From: Bdellovibrio sp.
GTDB taxonomy: Bacteria > Bdellovibrionota > Bdellovibrionia > Bdellovibrionales > Bdellovibrionaceae
Reading direction: 5' to 3'
NCBI GenBank assembly: GCA_014376435.1
Contig: JACMRL010000019.1
Location: forward strand, 1-64,000
Length of the DNA: 64,000 bases
In this document: piece after piece, positions 55,755-64,000 of the stretch
Position numbering within the stretch: position 1 is the first letter of the stretch
Layout of the letters: every line of letters starts with the position of its first letter
Notes under the pieces: model-generated
Seen by the model: only the letters and a program-made list of their open reading frames with translations
The model's database searches: none
Told to the model about the DNA's origin: nothing
Program-made: the position numbers and the translations under genes

Positions 55755-57350
55755 CTAGATAATTGTATCGCTTCCTTGAGTTTCTTTGATACGACTCATG
55801 TCGAGCTGGCTTGCCGGATAATCGATTGAATAATGAATTCCGCGCGACTCATGACGACGTAAAGCGCACTCGACGGTTAATTTTGCCACGGTCGCGATAT
55901 TGCGAAGTTCTAAAATATCGGAATGAACTTTCATATTTGAATAGTATTCTTTTACTTCAGACTTAATATTAACTAAACGATTGCGGGCGCGCTCTAAACG
56001 TTTGTTTGAACGTACGATTCCTACGTAATTCCACATCAAGCGGCGAATTTCTTCCCACATATGTGAAATCACGACCATCTCATCGGAATCAGTGGCAACG
56101 GGTTCGTTCCACGGAATAGGTTCTTTTTCTAAAACTGTTTTTGCCGTAACAGCATTCCAATTATTTTTTAAATATTCGGTGCAGTTATGCGCCATTGCTA
56201 AACATTCTAAAAGTGAATTTGATGCTAAACGATTGGCTCCATGTAAACCGGTGCAAGCCGTTTCTCCAATGGCAAAAAGGCCGACTAAATCAGTCTGCCC
56301 ATTTACGTCGGTAACAACTCCGCCGCAAAGATAATGCGCGGCTGGTACGACGGGGATAGGCTGTTTCGACATATCAATTCCGTACTCAGCACACTTCGCA
56401 AAAATATGAGGAAAATGACTTTTTAAAAATTCAACGGGCTTATGAGTAATATCTAAGTACACGCAAGGCTCGGCCGTTTTTTTCATTTCGGCATCAATAC
56501 TGCGTGCGACAATATCGCGTGGGGCTAAAGATCCCAGCGGATGATGCTTCTTCATAAAAGCTTCACCTCGAGAATTTAGTAATTCGCCACCTTCTCCGCG
56601 AATGGCTTCCGTGATTAAAAAATTTCTAGAATCTTTATGATAAAGACAAGTCGGGTGAAACTGCATAAATTCTAAATTAGCGATGCGTGCGCCCGCCCGG
56701 TGGGCCATCGCGATTCCATCACCAGTCGCACCACTCCAATTAGAAGTGTATAAATAAACTTTTCCGGCGCCACCCGTAGCTAAAATTGTTGATTTAGCTT
56801 GAATGATTTTTACGTTTCCGGAAACTTTATCCAAAACATACAAGCCCGTAATACTTGTTGCGCCCGTCAGAGAGGGATCAATTTTTTTATTTACTAATAA
56901 ATCGATTGCAAAATGATGTTCTAAAATTTGAATATTGGGATGAGCTAAAACTTTTTCTAACAATCGCCCGTGGATTTCTGCGCCGGTTTGATCCTCGTGA
57001 TGTAAAATGCGTCGGAAAGAATGGCCACCTTCCCGAGTTAAATCGGCATCAAATTTAACTCCCCAATTTAATAAATCCTTAATTCTTTCAGGTGCTTGTT
57101 CAATAAAATTACGCACCGCTTCAAGGCGGCACAGGCCAGCCCCGGCAACTAACGTATCTTCAATATGACTCTCAAAACTATCATCTTTGTCCATGACGGC
57201 GGCGATTCCCCCTTGGGCCATCGCACTATTCGTGGCAGGAGCTTTATCTTTCGTCAGAATCAGAATTTTCTTTTCATCGGCCATTTTTAAAGCGACCGCT
57301 AGGGCGGCAACTCCCGAACCAACAATTGCAACATCAGTTTCGATTTTCAT
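55755..57350 (-). CDS. nadB: L-aspartate oxidase
   Basis: NadB oxidises L-aspartate to iminoaspartate for NAD synthesis. The 531-residue flavoprotein starts with an FAD loop AIVGSGVAALAVAL, has SAMAQGGIAAV, and HFHPT-like QFHPTCLYH. The active-site Arg region follows in EAIRGEGGELL. GAGGA precedes the ATG at 57350 by 10 bases; an upstream start (57416) lies within the next gene's region. Succinate dehydrogenase flavoproteins are related, but the GGV and GANRLASNSLLE motifs and the lack of a partner favour NadB. It is divergent from the sensor-like gene by 41 bases. Confidence 0.92.
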   Translation of the reverse strand: MKIETDVAIVGSGVAALAVALKMADEKKILILTKDKAPATNSAMAQGGIAAVMDKDDSFESHIEDTLVAGAGLCRLEAVRNFIEQAPERIKDLLNWGVKFDADLTREGGHSFRRILHHEDQTGAEIHGRLLEKVLAHPNIQILEHHFAIDLLVNKKIDPSLTGATSITGLYVLDKVSGNVKIIQAKSTILATGGAGKVYLYTSNWSGATGDGIAMAHRAGARIANLEFMQFHPTCLYHKDSRNFLITEAIRGEGGELLNSRGEAFMKKHHPLGSLAPRDIVARSIDAEMKKTAEPCVYLDITHKPVEFLKSHFPHIFAKCAEYGIDMSKQPIPVVPAAHYLCGGVVTDVNGQTDLVGLFAIGETACTGLHGANRLASNSLLECLAMAHNCTEYLKNNWNAVTAKTVLEKEPIPWNEPVATDSDEMVVISHMWEEIRRLMWNYVGIVRSNKRLERARNRLVNIKSEVKEYYSNMKVHSDILELRNIATVAKLTVECALRRHESRGIHYSIDYPASQLDMSRIKETQGSDTII

Positions 57351-57391
57351 ATCTATTGATTCCTCGCAGGAAACATAACTACAATAAGAGT

Positions 57392-59140
57392 ATGAGCAAA
57401 GCAAGGACGCAGCCATCCGCGAAGACAGGACTTGTCTTCAAAATTTCAATCGCCTTATTTCTATTGTTAGCCGTTGTGCTTTACAAAATGAACGATTATT
57501 TCAAACAAGAAAAATGGTTCCTGGCTCAAAACCAACTTCGCACGCAGATTGTATCAACTCGTACGGCGGTATCTAGCCAGCTTAACCAACTTAAAAATAT
57601 TTTATCTAGTTACGAGACCGATTTAGCAGAAAGTAAAATAAACTGGGTACAGTTGGATCCTTTTTTTGGAATCGCCAAGGCGCAAAAATCAGGAAACAGT
57701 TTAAAAATCACCCAATACATTGGCCGTTCGGGCTCGGTGGGAGATCGCTGGAATAATGCCTACTTAGAAAAAGCATTAACACTTCGAAAAAGTAATGATG
57801 ATAGCCCCATCATGGTTCAATTATTTCGTGATAAACAAGGCGGGCGATTCTTAGCCGTTAGTTTTCAAGGAAGTAATAATAAAAATAATTCTTTGGTTGT
57901 AGTTGGATCGGCCGATTATTTTCAAAAATATTTTGATTTGAATCGCGGCGGAAAAATGACTTCGCTGTTAAAAACCACCGATAACGTTTTAGCAGCGCAC
58001 AACGAGGCCGATTACGTGGCGACTTTGACTGATGAAGCTTCGCTATCGCCAAAAAAATATTTAATCGAAAAAGAAGAAATCGCCGGAACTAACTTAGTAG
58101 CGATGAATTATATTTCTAAAGCGGGCCTGGTTGGCGGCTTCGTCGTTCCGTGGAGCGTGGTAGGATTAATTTCAGGGTTTGGTTTTATTTTAATTGGTTT
58201 ATTATTTTACGGACTTGATCCTATCGAAAGAAAAGTTGAGCGCTACAGAAAACAAGAGCGCGAACAAATTTTCAAAGAAACTTTAGAGCAAAATTTAAAA
58301 GAGACTTCGGTTGTAGCCAAAGCACCAGAGACGGCTAAGCCAATGATTAAAGAAATTACGCCCGCGCTGGTGGTTGAAGCCAAGATAGAGCTAGCGCAGC
58401 CAATGGATTTTTCTACCAGTTCAAGCAGTTTGATGTTGCCATTGCAGCAAGCTCTGTTTAATACCGAGCGTGCGCTGAAGAGCGCCGGTGTTACAATCGA
58501 GAAACAAATTAATACAAATATTGCTTATGATTTGCCTTTTGCAGCGTTAATCAAAGCCTTTGAAATTATTTTTAACAACAGCGCGGCCTCAGAACGTGAT
58601 CAATCTTATAAAAAAATCGTAGTGCGTGCTTACGATATTGAACAAAATATTTCGGTCATCGAAATCAAAGACGTTGGCATTAACCTTCCGTCTATCCAGG
58701 CATTGCATGCCGATCTAACCGAGGCGTTATCATTGATTCGTCAGGCCGGCGCAGATTTAACATTTGAAAAAGCAGAACCAAGTGGAGTTCTAATGAAGAT
58801 GATCATGAAAAAAGCCTTGGTATTGCAACCGCAAATCGCCGATTCTACAAAAAATACTTATAAAGAATTTGATAAAATTGAAGTCACGCAAAAAATAGAT
58901 CTGTCGGAAATCGAAATGGAAGATTCAATCGATTTAGACCAAGCCTTGTCTTTAGACGACATCGAAGTTGAGCCCGCCGCCGAAATTAAAACGGCGATGA
59001 CCTCAAAAAACTTCAAGACTTCGACTGAGCCCACGCCGATGAAACTGCCCGAATTCATTTTAGATAAAAAAGATTTTAGAGTAGACGAGATGAGCGTCAG
59101 CATCAGGCGTCCTAATGCGGAGCGAACTAGTAAATCATGA
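57392..59140 (+). CDS. Membrane sensor-like protein with a degenerate histidine-kinase ATPase domain
   Basis: This 582-residue protein has two membrane segments (about 14-31 and 246-275) around a periplasmic region (about 35-243) that may be a Cache-like sensor. The cytoplasmic part (about 370-495) recalls a GHKL ATPase. An N-box-like FEIIFNNSA is at 390-398 and a G1-box-like KDVG at 426-429. The phospho-accepting histidine domain and a clear G2 box are missing. An acidic tail (about 510-582) follows. It overlaps the next gene by 4 bases (ATGA). Likely a pseudokinase or scaffold. Confidence 0.65.
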   Translation: MSKARTQPSAKTGLVFKISIALFLLLAVVLYKMNDYFKQEKWFLAQNQLRTQIVSTRTAVSSQLNQLKNILSSYETDLAESKINWVQLDPFFGIAKAQKSGNSLKITQYIGRSGSVGDRWNNAYLEKALTLRKSNDDSPIMVQLFRDKQGGRFLAVSFQGSNNKNNSLVVVGSADYFQKYFDLNRGGKMTSLLKTTDNVLAAHNEADYVATLTDEASLSPKKYLIEKEEIAGTNLVAMNYISKAGLVGGFVVPWSVVGLISGFGFILIGLLFYGLDPIERKVERYRKQEREQIFKETLEQNLKETSVVAKAPETAKPMIKEITPALVVEAKIELAQPMDFSTSSSSLMLPLQQALFNTERALKSAGVTIEKQINTNIAYDLPFAALIKAFEIIFNNSAASERDQSYKKIVVRAYDIEQNISVIEIKDVGINLPSIQALHADLTEALSLIRQAGADLTFEKAEPSGVLMKMIMKKALVLQPQIADSTKNTYKEFDKIEVTQKIDLSEIEMEDSIDLDQALSLDDIEVEPAAEIKTAMTSKNFKTSTEPTPMKLPEFILDKKDFRVDEMSVSIRRPNAERTSKS

Positions 59141-60594
59141 ATATTAGAAAACACGCCGCCGAATTTTCAGTTTATATTTTATCGCAAGATGCCGATCTGG
59201 GCTCGCGCGTAAAATTAAACTTATCGCAAGCGGGTTATGATGCATACTTCTTCGCAGACTTTGAAGAGATGTACACGCGCGTGCAAATCACGCCCCCGCA
59301 TTTGGTAATCATTGATTATGAAGCCTTAGTATTTCCGTTGGGTGAATTTTTTGAAAAAGTGTTAAGTGTCTCCGCAGAAATTAAAATGATCTGTTTATCA
59401 AACCCGGAGTATTTTCAGAATTTTGCAGCATTTAAAGATTATAATATGGTGCAGTTTTACGACCGTGCTGCTACCGGAGTTGCGTTACAAGTTTTGTGCG
59501 GCGTTGATCAAAGTTGTGAAAGCTTATTTCGCCTTTATCAAAACGAACAGATCTATGAGTCTTACGTAAGTAAAAATAATAATCTGTTACAGCTAGAACA
59601 AACGGTTGAGCAAGAACGTTCTGGGCCACAGGTGCGTCCATTTCAAATGAGAATTTCGGAATACCGCACGGCTGAATCTAAAGAAGATCTTTTACAGATT
59701 TTTTTCCGTCAAACCTCTGATCAGTCCTGGGTTTTTTTAAAATATATTAAATCAATTCAAACTTACATCGCCGTATCACATCAGAATATGCCAGAAAATT
59801 GGGTTGAGGGTTTATCATTTAAAGTTTCGATCCAAGAAGAAAACTTTAACCGCCAGGTGATCGTCGGAGAATTTCCGGACAGACTAGTTAAATACATGCA
59901 GTCTAAATGGGAAGTCGATAAAGTTAAAATACTTCCGTTAGTTATTAAAGAAGAAGTTGAAGGAATATTTGTTACCACCCAAGATATTTCAGCCACGGTT
60001 GCGGAAGATTTTTCTTTGATGAGTTTAGTGTATGCATTACTTTCGCTTGAAGCGCAGCCGCAGTTTTTAGACGTCGAAGATTCATTGACGGGTTTTTACA
60101 ATCAACTTTTTTATAAACGCGTTTTAGATAAAGAAATCGATCGGTCAAAGCGTTCGTTCGCGCCGATTTCGGTGATTAAAATTGCGATTGATTCATTCCG
60201 CGAGATTGAAGTTAGCCAGGGAAAAAATTTCTGTGACGAAGTTATTAAAAAGCTTGCAAACGTAATCAAAAAAACCAGCCGCCTACCAGATTACGCCTGC
60301 CGAACGGCCGAGAACGAATTTTCGATCATCTTAACGAACTGTAATCGTAAGGGTGCGGCTTTACGTTCGGAACGTCTTCGGCAAGAACTTAGAATCGAAA
60401 GTTTTTCTAAAGCGGGAATTATGATTACCGTTAGCCAAGGTATCAGCGAATACCCAACGTTAACCAAATCAGCCGAAGCATTGAATGATTCGGCTAGAAA
60501 AGCTTTAGACTTTATCTCTTCCAAGGGTCCCGATAAGATTTGCATTTTTAAAGCTCCGCAAGGTCATCAGCCTGATTTTCAGGTGGATACGTGA
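59137..60594 (+). CDS. Degenerate response-regulator/GGDEF-like protein
   Basis: The 485-residue product begins with a receiver-like domain (about 8-125), with a phospho-acceptor candidate Asp60 (HLVIIDYE) but no clear conserved lysine. A GAF-like middle follows, and a C-terminal GGDEF-fold domain (about 320-478). The signature is RTAENEFSIIL at 389-399 where GGDEF is expected, so diguanylate cyclase activity is probably lost. It may bind a nucleotide or act as a scaffold. It starts inside the preceding stop and is 7 bases from alr. Confidence 0.7.
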   Translation: MNIRKHAAEFSVYILSQDADLGSRVKLNLSQAGYDAYFFADFEEMYTRVQITPPHLVIIDYEALVFPLGEFFEKVLSVSAEIKMICLSNPEYFQNFAAFKDYNMVQFYDRAATGVALQVLCGVDQSCESLFRLYQNEQIYESYVSKNNNLLQLEQTVEQERSGPQVRPFQMRISEYRTAESKEDLLQIFFRQTSDQSWVFLKYIKSIQTYIAVSHQNMPENWVEGLSFKVSIQEENFNRQVIVGEFPDRLVKYMQSKWEVDKVKILPLVIKEEVEGIFVTTQDISATVAEDFSLMSLVYALLSLEAQPQFLDVEDSLTGFYNQLFYKRVLDKEIDRSKRSFAPISVIKIAIDSFREIEVSQGKNFCDEVIKKLANVIKKTSRLPDYACRTAENEFSIILTNCNRKGAALRSERLRQELRIESFSKAGIMITVSQGISEYPTLTKSAEALNDSARKALDFISSKGPDKICIFKAPQGHQPDFQVDT

Positions 60595-60601
60595 GCTATT
60601 A

Positions 60602-61774
60602 ATGGAAATGTTTCGTAGTACCTATGCCGATATCAGTTTAGATGCTTTAGCCGCAAACTGGTCAGAAATTAAAAAAGTGGCCGGCGACGATCGTTTTATC
60701 TGCCCAATGATCAAAGCGAACGCGTACGGGCACGGAGATGTGCAAACGGGCTTAGCGCTTGAAAAATTAGGCGTAGGTATTTTGGGTGTATGTTTGATCG
60801 AAGAAGGATTATTACTAAGATCATCGGGTGTTAATTCAGAAATTTTAGTTTTTCGCGGTTTTGATAAACGGGGCGCAGAAAAGATTTTGGAATACCAAAT
60901 GACTCCGGTGGTAAGCACTTGGGAGCAAATTAAGTATTTGGAAGCCGTGGCCGATGAAACGGTTAAGGTACATGTAAAATTTAATACGGGAATGAACCGC
61001 ATTGGTTTTAATCCCGATCAGTCTGAAAAACTTTCTGATTATTTTAAAAAATCGAAATCACTTAAACTAAAAGCTTTATTAACTCACTATGCAATGGGTG
61101 AAGATGCCGTTTCTAAAGATGGATTTTCTGCCAAGCAGACTGCAACGTTTTTAGAGATCATGGATTTTTTTAAAGGTCACGATGTTTATGCGCACTTACT
61201 TAATTCGGGCGGTATCGCAAGCCTGGCGCAAGTAAAACAAAATAATGTCAGTGATCATTTTCTATTACAAAAAAAATGGGGATTTCGCCCGGGCCTAGCT
61301 TTGTACGGCTACCAATCAGCGCCACAATTTAAGGAAATGAAATTAAAACCCGTGATGACTTTAAAATCGGTGGTTAATAATATTCGTACGGTTTTACCAG
61401 GTGAAAGCGTATCCTACGGTTGCACTTGGACCCCGTTAGTTCCCTCAAAAGTAGCCGTTGTGCCGATTGGCTACGCGGACGGAGTGCACCGCTTAATTTC
61501 GAATAAATCCCAAGCCTTATTTGCCGGACAACTTGCGCCCATCGTGGGACGTATCTGTATGGATTTTTTAATGTTAGATGTAACCCACATTGTTAGCGGT
61601 GATGATTTAACTAAATGGAATGAAGAAGAAGTTACGTTATTTGGTTTTGATGAAAATAATAAATTTCTTTCGGCCGAGGTAATGGCCGAACAATCAAATA
61701 CCATCGTATGGGAAACTCTCACTTCCGTAAGCGAGCGAGTTCCCCGACATTACCGAGGATTAAAGAAGCCATGA
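60602..61774 (+). CDS. alr: Alanine racemase
   Basis: This PLP enzyme makes D-alanine for peptidoglycan. The 390-residue protein has PLP-lysine Lys38 in PMIKANAYGHG and the second catalytic Tyr272 in SVSYGCTW. The TGMNRIGF and GRICMDFLMLDVT segments are typical. The start at 60602 has GAG 6 bases upstream. Its stop overlaps mlaE by 4 bases, so D-alanine supply is linked to a lipid-transport operon. Confidence 0.96.
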   Translation: MEMFRSTYADISLDALAANWSEIKKVAGDDRFICPMIKANAYGHGDVQTGLALEKLGVGILGVCLIEEGLLLRSSGVNSEILVFRGFDKRGAEKILEYQMTPVVSTWEQIKYLEAVADETVKVHVKFNTGMNRIGFNPDQSEKLSDYFKKSKSLKLKALLTHYAMGEDAVSKDGFSAKQTATFLEIMDFFKGHDVYAHLLNSGGIASLAQVKQNNVSDHFLLQKKWGFRPGLALYGYQSAPQFKEMKLKPVMTLKSVVNNIRTVLPGESVSYGCTWTPLVPSKVAVVPIGYADGVHRLISNKSQALFAGQLAPIVGRICMDFLMLDVTHIVSGDDLTKWNEEEVTLFGFDENNKFLSAEVMAEQSNTIVWETLTSVSERVPRHYRGLKKP

Positions 61775-62595
61775 TTGAAAAAGTTGCTGATACCTTAGAT
61801 CGTTTTATATTTTATTTTATTAACGGGTTTCGCGGCTTTATCAAAGAAGTCGGTTTGATTGCGATCTTTGCTTGGCAAAGCACAAAACTACTATTTGCAA
61901 AACCCTATCGTTACGGTGAAATTTTAAAGCACATGGAATTTATCGGCAATCAGTCGATCGGAATTATCGCTTTAACAAGTGTATTCACGGGACTGGCGAT
62001 TTCATTTCAAATTTATTTAGGGTTTAAATTAGTTAATGCCACCGACTTAGTCGGTCCGACCGTGGCACTTGGAATTTCGAGAGAATTAGGCCCGGTATTA
62101 ACCGGCCTAATCGTGTCGGCTCGGGCCGGCGGCGCTATGGCGGCCCGTCTGGGTACCATGCGCGTGAATGAACAGATGGATGCACTTGATGTGATGGGAG
62201 TTAATACCAAACAGTATTTAATTGCTCCCAGATTAATTGCGGCGGTTATCTGTATGCCATTACTGACGGCGCTATTTGATTTTATGGCGATGGTTGGCTC
62301 TTGGTTTTTATGTACAAAATTAGTGGGACTTGATCACGCAGTATTTATGCAAAAAATTCGTGAAACGATTGAAATGCGTCATATTAATGAAGGCTTAATA
62401 AAAGCCGCGATCTTTGGATTTATGTTTGCGGTGATTTGTACTTACAAAGGTTTTAATACCACGGGCGGTGCTAAAGGCGTGGGTGAAGCTACGAATCGCG
62501 GCGTCGTGATCAGTATGGTCAGCATTATTATTTTAGATTATTACCTGATGAATATTATCCGTATTTTTTACGTTTTAACCGGGATGAGCCAATGA
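61771..62595 (+). CDS. mlaE: MlaE-type phospholipid transporter permease
   Basis: MlaE is the inner-membrane subunit of the MlaFEDB complex, which moves phospholipids between the membranes. The 274-residue protein has the family core: FIGNQSIGII, FTGLAISFQIYL, RELGPVLTGLIVSARAGG and the MRVNEQMDALDVMGV motif. The ATG at 61771 sits in the alr stop (ATGA), so the longer frame from 61708 is not used. ATGA also joins it to mlaF. Confidence 0.94.
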   Translation: MIEKVADTLDRFIFYFINGFRGFIKEVGLIAIFAWQSTKLLFAKPYRYGEILKHMEFIGNQSIGIIALTSVFTGLAISFQIYLGFKLVNATDLVGPTVALGISRELGPVLTGLIVSARAGGAMAARLGTMRVNEQMDALDVMGVNTKQYLIAPRLIAAVICMPLLTALFDFMAMVGSWFLCTKLVGLDHAVFMQKIRETIEMRHINEGLIKAAIFGFMFAVICTYKGFNTTGGAKGVGEATNRGVVISMVSIIILDYYLMNIIRIFYVLTGMSQ

Positions 62596-63365
62596 GTTTA
62601 AAAAACACGGGCGATTATGCCGTTATGCTAGAAAACGTACAAAAAACTTTTGACGGAAAAGAATTTGTTTTAAAGGGAATTGATTTAAAAATTCCGAAGG
62701 GCAGTTTGACTTCGATCATTGGTTTTTCGGGAACCGGAAAAAGTGTGATGTTAAAACATATGTTGGGTTTATTTAAACCAACATCGGGAAAAGTGACCGT
62801 GTTAGGCACGGATATTTCAACGTTGGATGAAAATGCCTTAACCAAATTTCGTTGTAATTACGGAGTGCTTTTTCAGAGTGCGGCGTTATTCGATGACATG
62901 ACAGTTTTAGAAAATGTTTGTTTTCCGTTGGAAGAACATCGTCGTGAATTGAGCAAAGAACAAGTGATTCAAATCGCTTTGCAGAAATTAAAGATGGTGG
63001 GCCTAGACCCTAAACATAACGAAAAACTACCCAGTCAGATTTCGGGTGGTATGCAGAAGAGAACAGGTCTAGCCAGAGCACTCGCCCTAGATCCAGAAAT
63101 TTTAATCTACGATGAACCTACGACAGGATTAGATCCCATTCTAACTGAAATGGTAGATAATTTAATTGTAGAAACTCACCAGGCGCGACCGGGCACGACT
63201 TCGATCATGGTATCGCATAATTTGCAAGCGGCGTTTCGTATTGCAGATTTTGTAGTGATGCTTGATTCGGGAAAAGTTTTATTAGCGGGCACACCTGAAG
63301 ATTTTTACAAAACGGACATTGAACTGGTTAGACGGTTCGTGGACAAAGGAATCAAACATCAATGA
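62592..63365 (+). CDS. mlaF: Mla phospholipid transporter ATPase
   Basis: This ATPase of 257 residues drives the MlaE channel. Walker A GFSGTGKSVML, signature ISGGMQKRTGLARAL and Walker B ILIYDEPTTGLDP are all intact. The MQKR in the signature is typical of MlaF. The start overlaps mlaE by 4 bases and mlaD follows 24 bases later. Confidence 0.94.
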   Translation: MSLKNTGDYAVMLENVQKTFDGKEFVLKGIDLKIPKGSLTSIIGFSGTGKSVMLKHMLGLFKPTSGKVTVLGTDISTLDENALTKFRCNYGVLFQSAALFDDMTVLENVCFPLEEHRRELSKEQVIQIALQKLKMVGLDPKHNEKLPSQISGGMQKRTGLARALALDPEILIYDEPTTGLDPILTEMVDNLIVETHQARPGTTSIMVSHNLQAAFRIADFVVMLDSGKVLLAGTPEDFYKTDIELVRRFVDKGIKHQ

Positions 63366-63389
63366 TGATCATCTCGTGGAGATTCTAGC

Positions 63390-64000
63390 GTGAGTTTTTT
63401 AAGTTTAGCAGAAGTAAAAGTTGGCGCCTTGGTTGTAGCTATCGGTGGCTTGATTGCATTTATGTCGATGCAAATAAGCGATGATCCAAGTTATATGGGG
63501 CGATCTAAAAAAGCGTGGTTTCTTTTGCCCAATGCAAACGGACTTATCAAAGGCTCAGCCATTAAATCTGCCGGTATTCCGGTCGGAGTAATCAGAGATA
63601 TTCGTTTACAAGACGGACAAGCCCGAATTGATGTCACAGTAAAATCAGATGTGGGTTTAACACGTTCGGCGGCAGTTGAAATGCGCGCAAACGGAATTTT
63701 AGGTGATAAGCACATTGATGTAAATCCCGGAACTATCGGCGATTCAGAACTTGAAGACGGTGGCCAGATTGTTAATGTTAAATCTGGTGGTTCGTTAGAC
63801 GATGTGATGGGACGAGTGGGCGAAATTACGAATAACTTAAAGGAAGTAGCTCAAAATTTAAAAGAAGCCGTTAGTGAAGACGGCACCAATAAACATATTT
63901 TAGGCCGCGTCGTGCAAAATGTAGAAAAGTTAACTCGCGATTTAGCGCAAATGACTTCTGAAAATAAAGAACAAATCAGTGAAATCGTTGATCAAGTTCA
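63390..64000 (+). CDS. mlaD: MCE-domain substrate-binding protein MlaD (partial)
   Basis: A frame opens at GTG 63390, with GGAG 9 bases upstream, and runs to the window end (203 codons) without a stop. The N-terminal anchor (about 9-28) leads to an MCE domain: VGALVVAIGGLIAF, then WFLLPNANGLIKGSAIKSAG, shortened here to GLIKGSAIKSAGIPVG, and MRANGILGDKHIDVNPG. The rest is a long helical region. It would bind phospholipid in the periplasm for MlaEF. The end is cut by the window. Confidence 0.9.
   Translation, partial: MSFLSLAEVKVGALVVAIGGLIAFMSMQISDDPSYMGRSKKAWFLLPNANGLIKGSAIKSAGIPVGVIRDIRLQDGQARIDVTVKSDVGLTRSAAVEMRANGILGDKHIDVNPGTIGDSELEDGGQIVNVKSGGSLDDVMGRVGEITNNLKEVAQNLKEAVSEDGTNKHILGRVVQNVEKLTRDLAQMTSENKEQISEIVDQV

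Noticed and set aside
55755-57350. Succinate dehydrogenase/fumarate reductase flavoprotein
   Set aside because: No iron-sulphur or membrane-anchor subunit gene is near, and the sequence motifs fit L-aspartate oxidase better.

Overview
The window comes from an AT-rich, Gram-negative bacterium that is most likely a Bdellovibrio-like member of the Bdellovibrionota, perhaps Pseudobdellovibrio. This is inferred from gene content and style, not from a marker gene. The supporting signs are a DAP-type murein cluster, Mla lipid-transport genes and many outer-membrane barrels. There is also a Ser/Thr kinase with the HRDxSPQN loop common in former delta-proteobacteria, a PASTA-bearing FtsI and several secreted hydrolases. 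No rRNA, tRNA, IS element, prophage or CRISPR array was seen. Coding density is very high, and many genes overlap by 1-4 bases.

Layout: 1-7139 is mostly minus strand. It holds a secreted zinc carboxypeptidase, a PilZ protein, folA-thyA, an outer-membrane barrel, and a nucleobase-salvage operon (zinc-ribbon membrane protein, UPRT-like protein, hpt). From 7.2 to 30.8 kb runs the division and cell-wall (dcw) cluster: rsmH, ftsL, ftsI, murE, murF, mraY, murD, ftsW, murG, murC, murB, ftsQ, ftsA, ftsZ. It is broken twice. The first break, between ftsI and murE, is a minus-strand block with a two-permease ABC exporter and an esterase (10.5-13.7 kb). The second, between murF and mraY, is a three-gene type III polyketide synthase cassette plus queF (16.8-19.8 kb).

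From 30.8 to 42.0 kb there is an LpxH-like phosphoesterase, an outer-membrane protein, the M3 peptidase-nadK-recN operon, two small secreted proteins, and a Ser/Thr kinase-acyl-CoA ligase pair. The plus-strand run from 42.1 to 53.6 kb carries coaE, a barrel/lipoprotein/barrel trio, addB-addA, a HAMP-like membrane protein, RNase HI with an added C-terminal hybrid-binding domain, and a short-chain dehydrogenase. Then come two secreted or lipoproteins, a lysophospholipase-like hydrolase and nadB on the minus strand.

From 57.4 kb to the edge is a plus-strand operon: a degenerate sensor-kinase-like protein, a degenerate REC/GGDEF protein, alr, and mlaE-mlaF-mlaD (mlaD cut by the window end).

The best candidate for an undescribed system is the polyketide cassette. 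A type III PKS with an intact catalytic triad, a small His/Glu-rich polytopic membrane protein and a UbiG-like methyltransferase overlap one another inside the murein cluster. They look built to make a methylated phenolic or pyrone lipid for the envelope. The second candidate is the overlapping pair of degenerate signalling proteins placed in front of alr and mlaEFD.
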